Below, piece by piece: positions 53,474 through 62,758 of a DNA stretch of 64,000 bases (positions within the stretch are counted from its first letter, which is position 1; each line of letters starts with the position of its first letter). The position numbers were made by a program, and so were the translations under genes. Origin of the DNA: Myxococcales bacterium (lineage in GTDB: Bacteria > Myxococcota_A > Polyangia > Haliangiales > Haliangiaceae); the NCBI GenBank assembly GCA_028287135.1, contig JAQBQE010000001.1, positions 30,546-94,545 of the forward strand. Direction: 5' to 3'. Under the pieces are notes generated by a model that ran no database searches, was not told the DNA's origin, and worked only from the letters and a program-made list of their open reading frames with translations.

Positions 53474-54120
53474 CCGCCGGGCCGAAGATCAAGATCTGCG
53501 GTGTCACGCTCGCCGACGATGCCGCGCACGTCGCGGCCTCCGGCGCCGATTACATCGGCCTCAACTTCTGGCCGAGATCGAAGCGCTACCTCGAGCCGGA
53601 GCGCGGAGCGCTGATCGCCAGCGCCGCGCGCGGGGCCGGCGCCGTTCAGGTCGTCGGCGTGTTCGTGGATGCCAGCGTCGACGAGATCACGGCCGTCGCG
53701 TCCGAGGTCCGTCTCGACATCATCCAGCTCCACGGAGCCGAGGATGCCCACCAGGTCGCGAACATCGTAGTAGCGACCCAGCGACCGGTGTGGAAGTCGA
53801 TCGCCGTGGGAACCGCGGCGGACGTCGATCACCTCGATGCGTGGCCGGTCGACGCGCTGCTTCTCGACACTCCGTCGGTCGGGAAGGGCGGCTCGGGCAA
53901 GAGCTTTGACTGGTCGCTCGCCGCGGCGGCCGTGCACGCGAATCCACGATGTCGCTTGATGCTCGCAGGTGGGCTCGACCCCACCAACGTCACGCGTGCG
54001 ATCGCCGAGGTCGCGCCGTGGGGCGTCGATGTCGCGAGCGGTGTCGAGGCGGGCCCGGGCGTCAAGGACGCCGCGAAGGTCACCGCGTTCGTCGCTGCCG
54101 TCCGCGGTCAGAGTCGATAG
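53470..54120 (+). CDS. trpF: Phosphoribosylanthranilate isomerase
   Basis: The 216-aa barrel isomerises phosphoribosylanthranilate. It has the Cys general base near the start in IKICGVTL, ADYIGLNFWPRSKRYL, VGVFVDAS, IQLHGAED, and the phosphate-binding end MLAGGLDPTNVTRAI...VDVASGVEAGPGVKD (split). It starts at GTG 53470, overlapping trpC. Its last 13 bp overlap the convergent outer-membrane protein gene. Confidence 0.95.
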   Translation: MTAGPKIKICGVTLADDAAHVAASGADYIGLNFWPRSKRYLEPERGALIASAARGAGAVQVVGVFVDASVDEITAVASEVRLDIIQLHGAEDAHQVANIVVATQRPVWKSIAVGTAADVDHLDAWPVDALLLDTPSVGKGGSGKSFDWSLAAAAVHANPRCRLMLAGGLDPTNVTRAIAEVAPWGVDVASGVEAGPGVKDAAKVTAFVAAVRGQSR

Positions 54121-54671
54121 CCGACGACGAGATCGATCGCGACGAACGGCGTCGACGCGGACAGCGGGCCCGCATCGACGTAGATGTACTGCGCGCCACC
54201 GCCGACCCGCAGGTCGAGCCGCTCGGTCAGGCCGAACGCCCAGCCCGCGAACACGCCGCCCGCGATGGCGAGTCCGTCGTGACTCTCGCCGTCCGCGGTC
54301 TCGCCGCGGACGCCCTCCACGCGCACGTACGGCGCGACGTAGAACCCGCGTCCGCTCTCGCGTGCGAACCAGGTCGGTCGCACGCCGCCGCCGATGCCCT
54401 TGACGTCATCGCCGAGATCGAACCATGGCAGGAAGTACGTGCCGAAGATGCCGGCCTCGATCTGGATCGCCAGGTGATCGGCGATCGGGTGCTCGTACCC
54501 GATGGCGACGACGGTCAGGCCGAGGTCGGCCTGGAGCTGGGGCGCGAGGTGGGCCTGCGGCTTTCCATAGATACGGCCCCCTTCGTCCGACATCTCGTTG
54601 TGGCGTCTTTCGGCCGCGCTAGATCCGGCACCCACGCACGCGACAACGACCAGGACGACCCACATCTTCAT
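54108..54671 (-). CDS. Small outer-membrane beta-barrel-like protein
   Basis: From ATG 54671 the protein is 187 aa with a signal peptide (MWVVLVVVACVGAGSSAA); ATG 54677 is an equally possible start. The rest reads as amphipathic strands with glycine turns (LTVVAIGYEHPIADHLAIQI, EGVRGETADGESHDGLAIAG) typical of OmpA/OmpX-like small barrels (DUF3575-like). Located inside the trp cluster on the opposite strand, it has no obvious link to tryptophan. Confidence 0.68.
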   Translation of the reverse strand: MKMWVVLVVVACVGAGSSAAERRHNEMSDEGGRIYGKPQAHLAPQLQADLGLTVVAIGYEHPIADHLAIQIEAGIFGTYFLPWFDLGDDVKGIGGGVRPTWFARESGRGFYVAPYVRVEGVRGETADGESHDGLAIAGGVFAGWAFGLTERLDLRVGGGAQYIYVDAGPLSASTPFVAIDLVVGYRL

Positions 54672-54823
54672 GGCCATCGAGTAACGCACGGATCACCGGC
54701 TCCGCGCATGGCTCGCTCGCCGAGGCAGATCTGCCGGAGCGGAGCACCCATCGCCCGGCCGAACGAATCTTCGCAACCGCTGCCGGGCCGGTTCGATAGG
54801 GCGCTCCACAAGGAGCTTTCCGT

Positions 54824-55009
54824 ATGAATGCATTGATGCTCGCTCTCATGATCTTCGGCGGCCTCGTCTCCGCAACCCTGGCTGCGAACAAGCAGCGCAA
54901 CGTTGTTGCCTGGCTGATCGTCGGGGCACTGATGCCCCTGATCAGCATCGTTGCCATCGCGTGCCTGCCGTCCCTGGCACCGCTGGAGGACGAGAGGGAG
55001 GTGTACTGA
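54824..55009 (+). CDS. 61-aa small membrane protein
   Basis: The gene has a clear ribosome site (AAGGAG, about 8 nt before the ATG). The product has two hydrophobic segments (residues about 2-20, NALMLALMIFGGLVSATLA, and 28-48, VAWLIVGALMPLISIVAIAC) and a short acidic C-terminal tail (PLEDEREVY). No family is recognised. It splits the trp cluster, on the same strand. Confidence 0.72.
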   Translation: MNALMLALMIFGGLVSATLAANKQRNVVAWLIVGALMPLISIVAIACLPSLAPLEDEREVY

Positions 55010-55095
55010 GCCGCGGACGAACCCGGTCCACGGTGAGGCCACGTTCTCACCGTGGGCGACGCGCCATCGGCCACGGCCCGTGATATCGCAAGGTG

Positions 55096-56319
55096 ATGTC
55101 CACGGCCGACGAGATCGCGAAGCTCATCGAGCCCACTAGGGGCCGGTTCGGCGAGTTCGGCGGGCAGTACGTCGCCGAGACGCTGATGCCGGCGATCGCC
55201 CAGCTCGAGACCGCGTGGCGGGTTGCCCGCGATGACGCGAGCTACTGGGCGGAGGTCGACGATCTGCTGAAGAACTACGTCGGCCGACCGTCGCTGCTCT
55301 ATCACGCGCGCCGGCTCTCGGCGGAGGTCGGCGCCGACGTCTACCTGAAGCGCGAGGACCTGAACCACACGGGCGCGCACAAGATCAACAACTGCATCGG
55401 CCAGGCGGTGCTCGCGCGCCGGATGGGCAAGCGCCGGTTGATCGCGGAGACCGGTGCCGGTCAGCACGGGGTCGCGACGGCGACCGTGGCCGCGCTGTTC
55501 GGGTTGCCGTGCGAGATCTACATGGGCGCCGAGGACGTCGTGCGCCAGTCGCTCAACGTCGAGCGGATGAAGCTGCTCGGCGCGACCGTGCATCCCGTCG
55601 AGAGCGGCACGCGCACGCTCAAGGACGCGATGAACGAGGCGCTGCGTGACTGGGTCACCAACGTCAGCGACACGTTCTATCTGATCGGCTCGGTCGCGGG
55701 CCCGCATCCATATCCGTGGATGGTGCGCGACCTCCAGTCCGTGATCGGCCGCGAGGCGCGCCGGCAGATCCTCGACATCGCCGGCCGGCTTCCCGACGCG
55801 CTGGTCGCGTGTGTCGGCGGCGGGTCGAACGCGGCCGGGCTGTTCGCGCCGTTCGTCGACGAGGCAAGCGTGCGGTTCGTCGGCGTCGAGGCAGCAGGCG
55901 AGGGCGTCGAAAGTGGTCGCCATGCCGCCACGCTCGGCGCCGGTCGGATCGGCGTGCTCCACGGCAGCAAGAGCTACGTGCTCACCCACGAGGACGACGA
56001 GCGTATGGGACAGATCGCGCACGCGCACTCGATCAGCGCCGGCCTCGATTACCCGGGCGTCGGTCCCGAGCACGCCGCGTGGAAGGTCTCCGGTCGCGCG
56101 GTGTACGTCGCGCGAACCGATGATCAGGCGCTCGCTGCCCTCGAGCTGCTCGCGCGGACCGAGGGCATCCTGTGTGCGCTCGAGACCGCGCACGCGGTCG
56201 CGGCCCTCGACGAGGTGGCGAGCATCGTCGGCAAGAGCGGCGTGATCATCGTCGGGCTCTCGGGCCGCGGCGACAAGGACATGGTCACCGTGGCGCAGCG
56301 GCGCGGAGCGTTGCCGTGA
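55096..56319 (+). CDS. trpB: Tryptophan synthase beta subunit
   Basis: The 407-aa PLP enzyme has [12 protein letters not shown] near the N-terminus (here [15 protein letters not shown]), [18 protein letters not shown] with the Schiff-base lysine after the His, the ammonia/indole tunnel region [38 protein letters not shown], and the C-terminal [11 protein letters not shown]. Start ATG 55096 or GTG 55093; both are possible. The trpB stop overlaps trpA by 4 nt. Confidence 0.95.
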   Translation: MSTADEIAKLIEPTRGRFGEFGGQYVAETLMPAIAQLETAWRVARDDASYWAEVDDLLKNYVGRPSLLYHARRLSAEVGADVYLKREDLNHTGAHKINNCIGQAVLARRMGKRRLIAETGAGQHGVATATVAALFGLPCEIYMGAEDVVRQSLNVERMKLLGATVHPVESGTRTLKDAMNEALRDWVTNVSDTFYLIGSVAGPHPYPWMVRDLQSVIGREARRQILDIAGRLPDALVACVGGGSNAAGLFAPFVDEASVRFVGVEAAGEGVESGRHAATLGAGRIGVLHGSKSYVLTHEDDERMGQIAHAHSISAGLDYPGVGPEHAAWKVSGRAVYVARTDDQALAALELLARTEGILCALETAHAVAALDEVASIVGKSGVIIVGLSGRGDKDMVTVAQRRGALP

Positions 56320-57116
56320 CCGCGCAGCTGCGGGCCGCGTTCGACAACGCCGCGAAGGAGAACCGCGCCGCTCTCGTCGCGTATCTCACGTTCGGCGATC
56401 CCGATCCGAAGACGTCGATCGATATCGTCGAGGCGGTGGCCCAGGCAGGCGCCGATGTGATCGAGCTCGGTGTCCCGTTCTCCGATCCGTCGGCCGATGG
56501 ACCGTCGATCCAGCGGGCGATGGAGCGTGCGCTGATTGCCGGTGCGAGCCTACCGGGCGCGATTGCCGCGGTCGCGGAGCTCCGCCGGCGCGGCGTGAAG
56601 ACCCCGATCGTCCTGTTCGGCTACTACAACCCGATGTTCGTGATGGGCCCGGCAACGTTTGCCGAACGCGCGGCCCGCGCCGGCATCGATGCCGTGCTCA
56701 CCGTCGATCTGCCGATCGACGAGCTCGACGAGCTCGCGGGCCCGCTCGCCACGTACGGCGTCTCCGTGATCCCGCTGGTCGCGCCGACCTCGACGCCGGA
56801 TCGGATCGCGCGGCTCGCGGGCCTCCATGCGCCGTTCGTCTACTACATCTCGCTGACCGGCGTGACCGGATCGCGCGCGGCGGCTCCGGTCGATCCGGCC
56901 CGGCTCGCGCAGATCCGCACGGCGTCCGGATCGCCGGTCGCGGTGGGGTTTGGCATCCGCACCCCCGACGATGCGCGCCGGTTCTCGGCGGTCACCGACG
57001 GTGTCGTGGTCGGCACCGCGCTCGTCGATCGCGTCGCCGCGGGCGATGCCGCCGGTGCTCCGGCCCGCGTGGCCGAGCTCGTGCGTGCGCTCGCAGCTGC
57101 GATGACGCGCAGCTAG
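56316..57116 (+). CDS. trpA: Tryptophan synthase alpha subunit
   Basis: The 266-aa barrel cleaves indole-3-glycerol phosphate. It has [20 protein letters not shown], the catalytic Glu in [30 protein letters not shown], and the catalytic Asp in [14 protein letters not shown]. The phosphate site is [12 protein letters not shown] and [15 protein letters not shown] start inside the trpB stop. Its last 4 bp overlap the convergent GH1 gene. Confidence 0.95.
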   Translation: MTAQLRAAFDNAAKENRAALVAYLTFGDPDPKTSIDIVEAVAQAGADVIELGVPFSDPSADGPSIQRAMERALIAGASLPGAIAAVAELRRRGVKTPIVLFGYYNPMFVMGPATFAERAARAGIDAVLTVDLPIDELDELAGPLATYGVSVIPLVAPTSTPDRIARLAGLHAPFVYYISLTGVTGSRAAAPVDPARLAQIRTASGSPVAVGFGIRTPDDARRFSAVTDGVVVGTALVDRVAAGDAAGAPARVAELVRALAAAMTRS

Positions 57117-58714
57117 GGCGACGGCTCGGTACAGAACTCGTCGGTGAACGCCGGATCCGGCGTCATCGGTCCTGACCCGCCGTAGCTCTCGCGCTGCGCG
57201 GTGGTCACCGTGCGCGTGGTGGCGATGTCGCGCAGCACGTCCGCGCCCTCGCTGGCGGTGCGCGCGTACGACGCATAGTCGATCGTGTACAGCCCGAAGC
57301 GTGGCGCGTAGCCCTCGGCCCACTCGAAGTTGTCGGTCAGGCTCCAGTGGTAGTAGCCGCGCAGATCGATGCCGTCGGCGCGCACGCGCGCGATCGCCTC
57401 GAGCACGCGGACGATGGTCTCGGCGCGACGCGCTCCGGTCTCGGTCGCGATGCCTGACTCGGTGACCGCGAGCGGCAGGCCCGGGTAGCGCCTGGCGTGC
57501 GCGCGAATCACGTCCTCGATCCCGTTTGCCCAGCCCTCGTAGCCCATGCGCGGCACGCAGTACGTCGGATCCTTGGCGGGCAAGCACGAGCCGATATCGA
57601 ATCCACCGATGCACGGCGTCAGTGCCACGGGGGCCGGCAGGATCGGGCGATCCGCCGACACGCCCGCGCGGAAGTAGTACTGCAGCCCGAGCCAGTCGAG
57701 CGTGTTCGCCCACTCGGGATGCTGCTCCTCGGCGACGCCGTCGACGTCCGCGTCGAACGTCCCGTTCAGCACGGAGTCGACGAACACGTAATGCATCATG
57801 TAGTTGATGCGATCGACGGCCGCGAGGTCATCGGGGTGGGTGGACGGCATGTTGCCGCGTGCGGCGGCCCAGCTCGCAACCGACATCGACAGCCCGACGC
57901 TCGCGTTGACCCCATCGCCGTCGGCGTCGACGGTGTCGCTGGCCTTGATCGCCTTGTACATCGCGGCGTGGGCGGCGACGTAGTCGCGGATCGCTCCGAG
58001 GAACGCGGGCAGGTTCAGGATGTCGTTCTTGCCGGGCGGGAAGTAACCGATGCCGTAGCCGGCGAGCATGTAGATCAGGGGCTCGTTCAGCGTGCCCCAT
58101 TCGTCGACGAGGTCGCCGAACCGCTGCGCCATCAGGCCCGCATGCTGCGCGAGCTCCGCGATGATCATCGGCCCGCCGGCCGAGCCGAACCCGCACAGAT
58201 TGGTCGCGCTCGGACCGTTCGGGCACGTGATCTCGCGCGGGTCGCCGACCCACACCGGATTGGAGAAGTGATGAAGGGTGATCACCGGATGGATCCCCAT
58301 CGCCTTCAGCGCCTCGAGCTGCGTGCGGTAGTGAGCAATCGCGGCCTCGTCGATCTGATCCTTGACCGGCTCGATCCGCGCCCACTCGATCGAGAACCGG
58401 TAGCTGTCGACGCCGAGACCGTTCACGAGCGCGAGATCGTCGTTGACCTTGGTGAACCCGCGCGTCGCATCACCGACGAACGTGCCCTTGCCGAGCCCGC
58501 CCTCGGCAACCGGCCGGGTCCATACGTACCAGTCGGTCGCGGTGTTCTGATCCTCGATCTGGGTCGCCGCGGTCGCGACGCCGAACCGGAACGAGCCGCT
58601 GCCCGCCTCACCCGCGAGTGGGCCCATGGAGCCGAACACCAGCGGCGCCGGTGGATCCTCACCGCAGCCGGCGAGGACGAGTGCGAGCATGATCAGCGTC
58701 TTCACGGAGCGCAT
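57113..58714 (-). CDS. Lipoprotein glycoside hydrolase family 1 (beta-glucosidase-like)
   Basis: From ATG 58714 the protein is 533 aa with a lipoprotein signal ending LVLAGCGED. It has the GH1 pattern: FRFGVATAATQIED, SYRFSIEWARIEP, the acid/base Glu in GTLNEPLIYM, and the nucleophile Glu in LPLAVTESGIATETG, followed by GYYHWSLTDNFEWAEG. A surface-anchored beta-glycosidase is unusual because most GH1 enzymes are cytoplasmic. The sugar substrate is unknown. Confidence 0.9.
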   Translation of the reverse strand: MRSVKTLIMLALVLAGCGEDPPAPLVFGSMGPLAGEAGSGSFRFGVATAATQIEDQNTATDWYVWTRPVAEGGLGKGTFVGDATRGFTKVNDDLALVNGLGVDSYRFSIEWARIEPVKDQIDEAAIAHYRTQLEALKAMGIHPVITLHHFSNPVWVGDPREITCPNGPSATNLCGFGSAGGPMIIAELAQHAGLMAQRFGDLVDEWGTLNEPLIYMLAGYGIGYFPPGKNDILNLPAFLGAIRDYVAAHAAMYKAIKASDTVDADGDGVNASVGLSMSVASWAAARGNMPSTHPDDLAAVDRINYMMHYVFVDSVLNGTFDADVDGVAEEQHPEWANTLDWLGLQYYFRAGVSADRPILPAPVALTPCIGGFDIGSCLPAKDPTYCVPRMGYEGWANGIEDVIRAHARRYPGLPLAVTESGIATETGARRAETIVRVLEAIARVRADGIDLRGYYHWSLTDNFEWAEGYAPRFGLYTIDYASYARTASEGADVLRDIATTRTVTTAQRESYGGSGPMTPDPAFTDEFCTEPSP

Positions 58715-58734
58715 GCTGCCGGAAATTCGCAGCC

Positions 58735-58762
58735 TTGACACTCGAGATCACGTTCCTATACT
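58735..58762 (+). promoter_or_regulatory. Consensus sigma-70 promoter of yceD-rpmF-plsX
   Basis: TTGACA (58735-58740), a 16-nt spacer, and TATACT (58757-58762). The predicted start is about 58769, giving a leader of only about 6 nt before ATG 58775. This is the best-matching protein-gene promoter in the window. Confidence 0.85.
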
Positions 58763-58774
58763 CCGCTGTTCGTC

Positions 58775-59371
58775 ATGCCGAAGCCGCCTCCCTACGCCGT
58801 GCCTCTGCGGGAAATCAGTGATGACCCGATTCACCGCACGTTCACGGTGCCACCCGCGCTCGTCAGCGAATGGCTGAAGGGCCTGCCGATGCGCGATGCG
58901 CTCGGTGCGCCCGACGAGGATCCGAACGCCGGAACCGGGAAGGCGGAGCTCGATATCTACGCCGAGGGCGCCCACGTGTTCACGACCGGCACGTTCAAGG
59001 GCGACCTGACCGTCGCGTGCAGCCGCTGCGTCGAGCCGGTGAAGCTCGTGATCGACGAGCGCCTGATGGTGACGTTCCTGCCCAAGGCCGAGATGCCGCT
59101 CGACGAGGAGGCCCCCGAGGCCGAGGAGGGCGCCGAGGTGCCGGCCGAGGATCTCGACGTGTTCCCGTACGAAGGCGAGTTCATCGACCTCGAGCCGCTG
59201 TTTCGCGAGCAATTCGTCCTGTCGGTTCCGTATGCCCCGCTGTGCCGGGAGGACTGCAAGGGATTGTGCCCGCAGTGCGGGATCGACAGGAATTCGGGTA
59301 CCTGCAGCTGCGAAAAGCCCGTGGATCCCCGCCTCGCAGGCCTCAAGGGCCTCAAACTGCCGTCCGCTTGA
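58775..59371 (+). CDS. YceD/DUF177 family protein
   Basis: The 198-aa protein has TGTFKGDLTVACSRCVEPVK, an acidic middle (DEEAPEAEEGAEVPAEDLD) and a C-terminal cysteine set CREDCKGLCPQCGIDRNSGT. This is the DUF177/YceD layout, linked to 23S rRNA processing and always next to rpmF. It heads the yceD-rpmF-plsX operon. Confidence 0.9.
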   Translation: MPKPPPYAVPLREISDDPIHRTFTVPPALVSEWLKGLPMRDALGAPDEDPNAGTGKAELDIYAEGAHVFTTGTFKGDLTVACSRCVEPVKLVIDERLMVTFLPKAEMPLDEEAPEAEEGAEVPAEDLDVFPYEGEFIDLEPLFREQFVLSVPYAPLCREDCKGLCPQCGIDRNSGTCSCEKPVDPRLAGLKGLKLPSA

Positions 59372-59451
59372 TCACCCCACGACCGTTGGCCGTACGGGAG
59401 GGCTTGAAATCGCCTTCCACACCTGGCACATAAGCCCCCCGGAGATTTGTC

Positions 59452-59652
59452 ATGGCACTTCAGAAACGACGTCGCGGCCCAGCCCGCACTGCTCAGCAGC
59501 GCTCGGCCTGGATGAAGAAGTCAGGCGAGAACCACATGATGGTTCAGGCCTGCGCTAACTGTGGAGCGCCCCGTATCGCGCACCGCGTCTGCATGAGCTG
59601 CGGACAGTACAAAGGCGAGCAGATCCTCGCCAAGAAGACCGCCGAGGAGTAA
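59452..59652 (+). CDS. rpmF: 50S ribosomal protein L32
   Basis: The 66-aa protein has the L32 start [19 protein letters not shown] and a zinc-binding C4 pair: CANC and, ten residues later, CMSC. It is slightly longer at the C-terminus (AKKTAEE). GGAG precedes the ATG by 8 nt. Confidence 0.95.
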   Translation: MALQKRRRGPARTAQQRSAWMKKSGENHMMVQACANCGAPRIAHRVCMSCGQYKGEQILAKKTAEE

Positions 59653-59673
59653 TTCGCTAACGTCGGCACGGCC

Positions 59674-60675
59674 ATGAAGGTCGTTGTCGATGCGATGGGT
59701 AGCGATGGCGCGCCGGGCCCAGAAGTGGCCGGTGCGCTGCGTTCCGTGCGTGCGCACGCGATCAGCGTCGTGCTGGTCGGTGATGCGCGTCGCCTCGAGA
59801 CCGAGCTCTCGCGCGCTGGCCGAGCCGATGCCGATCGCATCGAGGTCGTTCACGCGTCAGAGGTCGTGACGACGCATGACCATCCCGGCCAGGCGTTTCG
59901 CGCCAAGCCGAACTCATCGATGCGGGTGGCGGTCACGCTCGTTGCGGACGGGAAGGGCGACGCCGTCGTGTCCGCGGGCAACAGTGGCGCGATGCTCGCG
60001 TGCTCGCTGTTCGTCCTCGGTCGACTGCCCGGGATCGAGCGCCCCGCGATCGTCACCGTGCTGCCGACGCCGTCGGGCCCGCTCGTGCTGTGCGACGCAG
60101 GTGGCAACACCGAGCCCAAGGCGTCCCAGCTCGCACAGTTCGGTGTACTCGCTGCCGCCTACGATCGTGTCGTTCACGGTCGCGGGCGTCCGCGCCTGGG
60201 GCTGCTCTCCAATGGTGCCGAGCCCGGCAAGGGTACGCCGCTGACCCGCGAAGCCCACGCCCTGCTGTCGGCCGCGACCGGCAACTTCCAGTACGTCGGC
60301 TACGTCGAGGGCAGCGACCTGTTTCGCGGTGTCGTCGACGTGGTCGCCACCGACGGGTTCACCGGCAACATCGTCCTCAAGAGCTGCGAAGGGATCGCCG
60401 AGGGCATGTTCGGCCTCGTCCGTCAGGAGCTCGAGAAGACCGCGATCGCGCGTCTCGGCTCGGCGCTGGTCGCCCCGGCCTTGCGGGGCCTCGCCAAGCG
60501 CATCGACTACACCGAGATCGGCGGTGCGCTGCTCGCAGGCGTCACCCGGCCCGCGGTGATCGCCCACGGCCGGTCCGACGCCAACGCGATCGCCAGCGCG
60601 ATCCGCGCCGCACACCAGTTCGCCGAGCGATCGCTCCCTGGTCAGCTGGCCGCCGCGATCAGTGCCCTGGGATAG
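59674..60675 (+). CDS. plsX: Phosphate acyltransferase (acyl-ACP:phosphate)
   Basis: The 333-aa protein makes acyl-phosphate for membrane lipid synthesis. It starts VVVDAMGSDGAPGPEVAGAL, with SAGNSGAML, RPAIVTVLPTPSGPLVLCDA, LLSNGAEPGKGTPL and the late YTEIGGALLAGV. The rpmF-plsX order is the usual one. A fab cluster does not follow; instead a DUF4265 protein is next. Confidence 0.94.
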   Translation: MKVVVDAMGSDGAPGPEVAGALRSVRAHAISVVLVGDARRLETELSRAGRADADRIEVVHASEVVTTHDHPGQAFRAKPNSSMRVAVTLVADGKGDAVVSAGNSGAMLACSLFVLGRLPGIERPAIVTVLPTPSGPLVLCDAGGNTEPKASQLAQFGVLAAAYDRVVHGRGRPRLGLLSNGAEPGKGTPLTREAHALLSAATGNFQYVGYVEGSDLFRGVVDVVATDGFTGNIVLKSCEGIAEGMFGLVRQELEKTAIARLGSALVAPALRGLAKRIDYTEIGGALLAGVTRPAVIAHGRSDANAIASAIRAAHQFAERSLPGQLAAAISALG

Positions 60676-60678
60676 GAT
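60673..60678 (+). promoter_or_regulatory. -10-like TAGGAT, 7 nt before ATG 60686
   Basis: TAGGAT overlaps the plsX stop codon and is followed by seven bases and the ATG. No Shine-Dalgarno sequence is present, so an internal leaderless promoter is possible. Confidence 0.35.
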
Positions 60679-60685
60679 GCGCGCC

Positions 60686-61657
60686 ATGGCGAGCGACCCG
60701 AAGCTGATCAAGGTCTGTTTGACCAACCAGGGCGAGGACACCGAGACTCCATGGGCGCACGACCTCGGTCCCGCACCGGGACCGGCCGGTAGCCGCAAGG
60801 TCAAGCTCGTCAACGTGCCGTTCATGCACGCCAAGCCGACCTGGGGCGACACGATCGTCGTCTCCCCGGTGAGCGAGGGCTTTCCGACCTGGGACCGCAA
60901 GCAGATCCCATGGAAGGAGATCTCGTCGCGGATCGTCGAGGACGGCGGCCGGTGGGCGATGATCGTCGACTACGTCCCGAGCTCCGGCGTCGCCGATGCC
61001 GATGCGTTCCAGGCGCTCCACCTCGCGTGCGATCGCGAGCACCTCGTGTGCGAGAGCGCGTGGGGCCCCCGCGACGCCGAGCCAGGTCGCGCGTACCTCG
61101 CGGTCCCCAAGGACCACAGCGCCGATGCCGTCATGCAGAAGCTCGCGGCCGCGGCGCTGCCGATGCAGCTGATCCAGATCCATCCCGAGCCCAAGCGGCA
61201 GCGCGCGCAGACCCAGATCGGGATCACGCCGGCGCAGCCTCGCAAGCCCGCGGCTCCCGCCGCCGCCGAGACCAAGCCCGGCGCCGCACCGCAGCCCAAG
61301 CGCGGGCCGTCCGGCACCCAGGCGCCACCGTCGACGAACCGCCCGCCCGCGATGCCCGAGCCGCTGGTCGCGCCGCTGAAGCCACCGGCTGCGCCCGTCG
61401 CCAAGGCTCCTGCGCCCGCTGCCGCTCCGGCGAAGGCTGCAGCGCCGGCGAAGGCCGCACCTGCCGCGAAGGCCGCACCGGCAAAGAAGGCCGCACCGGC
61501 AAAGAAGGTCGCACCGGCGAAGAAGGCCGCGGCCGCGAAGAAGCCGGCTGCGGCGAAGAAGGCGCCCGCGAAGAAGGCCGCGCCCGCGACGAAGCCTGCG
61601 CCCGCGAAGAAGGCCGCACCGGCGAAGAAGCCGGCGGCGAAGTCGAAGAAGAAGTAA
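60686..61657 (+). CDS. DUF4265 protein with histone-H1-like PAKKA tail
   Basis: The 323-aa protein has an N-terminal DUF4265-like domain (about residues 5-155; KLVNVPFMHAKPTWGDTIVV, RWAMIVDYVP). A Pro-rich linker follows, and the last 80 residues are built from repeats of PAKKA/AAKKPA with no acidic residue. This tail resembles eukaryotic histone H1 and bacterial HU-like tails that bind DNA. Fusion of this tail to DUF4265 is unusual. Start ATG 60686; ATG 60677 in frame is an alternative. Confidence 0.72.
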   Translation: MASDPKLIKVCLTNQGEDTETPWAHDLGPAPGPAGSRKVKLVNVPFMHAKPTWGDTIVVSPVSEGFPTWDRKQIPWKEISSRIVEDGGRWAMIVDYVPSSGVADADAFQALHLACDREHLVCESAWGPRDAEPGRAYLAVPKDHSADAVMQKLAAAALPMQLIQIHPEPKRQRAQTQIGITPAQPRKPAAPAAAETKPGAAPQPKRGPSGTQAPPSTNRPPAMPEPLVAPLKPPAAPVAKAPAPAAAPAKAAAPAKAAPAAKAAPAKKAAPAKKVAPAKKAAAAKKPAAAKKAPAKKAAPATKPAPAKKAAPAKKPAAKSKKK

Positions 61658-61669
61658 CGCGCGACGCGA

Positions 61670-62758
61670 TCAGGGCGCGGGCTGCGTGACCGCGCTACCC
61701 GCGATCGTCACCGCGGTCTGCGCGAGCAGCCGGCCCGTGATCGATGCGCCCGTTCCAAACGTCACGTACGTCTTCGTCAACACGATGCCCTCGACGTGCG
61801 CCTGCGCGCCGAGTGTCATCGAGCCCGCGATCTGCCAGAACACATTTCTCGGCAGCGCTCCGCCGGTCAGCGTGATGCGCTTGCCCGCCGTGACTCCGAC
61901 ATCGCCCACGGTCTGGAAGATCCACACGTCGGTCGCACTGCCGGCGAGCGTGACGTCGGTCGGGATCGAGAGCGCACCGCTCCAGCGATACACGCCGGAG
62001 GTGAGGGTCCTGCCACCGATGTCGCCCGCGCCAACGTCGATCTGCGTCGGCACCCGCTCGGCCGCAGCGGTGTACGCAAGCTCGAGGTCGTTGACCGCGA
62101 GCGTCAGCGTCGCCGGGGTCGGCACCGCGTAGTTCGCCGCGTAGACCTTGCCGATCACCTGCGCCGAGGTCGAGAACACGTTCGACGGATCCGCCGTCAG
62201 CGAGAACCCGGTGATGTAGCTCGCAGCCGCCGGACTGACCGCGACGTCGCCGGTGACCATCGACGTCGGCACCGTCGTGATCGCGCCCTTGGCGAGGATC
62301 GCGTAGTTGCCGGCGGTGCGCAGGTTCACCGGGATGCCGGGCGTGCCGGTCGTGAAGCTCCACGCGCGAAACGCTCCGAGCGCGATGCCGCGTGCGCTGA
62401 TCGCACCCGTCGTGATCGTCGCCGTGTACGAATCGCCGTTCGCCAGCACAACGGTCGGCACGAACACGACGGTCGAGTCGGCATACTGGACGTCGCCGGC
62501 CACGCGTCCGGCGCTCGAGCTCACGGTGAATGTCTGCGGGCTCAGCGAGTCGGGATCCATCGGCTCGCTGAACGTCGCGCTGATGCTGATGTTGCCGGTC
62601 AACGCGCTGCCGGTCGGCGTGATCGAGAGGACGCTCGGCGTGGTCACCGGCTCGTCGTCACCTCCGCCGCCGATCGCAAAGCCACAGCCGGTGACGAGCG
62701 AGAGCAGCACGAACGCTGCGCTGGCGAGTAGGTTCGATCGAGGCGCGATGATCAGCAT
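61670..62758 (-). CDS. Ice-binding-like (DUF3494) lipoprotein with N-terminal Big_5 domain
   Basis: From ATG 62758 the protein is 362 aa with the lipobox SLVTGCG. Residues about 45-140 are an Ig-like Big_5 domain (SITPTGSALTGNISISATFS, FTVSSSAGRVAGDVQYADST). Residues about 150-360 match DUF3494: NYAILAKGAITTVPTSMVTG, DVWIFQTVGDVGVTAGKRIT, VFWQIAGSMTLGAQAHVEGI. DUF3494 proteins adsorb to ice or act as adhesins. AAGGAG lies 4-5 nt before the ATG. Confidence 0.85.
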   Translation of the reverse strand: MLIIAPRSNLLASAAFVLLSLVTGCGFAIGGGGDDEPVTTPSVLSITPTGSALTGNISISATFSEPMDPDSLSPQTFTVSSSAGRVAGDVQYADSTVVFVPTVVLANGDSYTATITTGAISARGIALGAFRAWSFTTGTPGIPVNLRTAGNYAILAKGAITTVPTSMVTGDVAVSPAAASYITGFSLTADPSNVFSTSAQVIGKVYAANYAVPTPATLTLAVNDLELAYTAAAERVPTQIDVGAGDIGGRTLTSGVYRWSGALSIPTDVTLAGSATDVWIFQTVGDVGVTAGKRITLTGGALPRNVFWQIAGSMTLGAQAHVEGIVLTKTYVTFGTGASITGRLLAQTAVTIAGSAVTQPAP

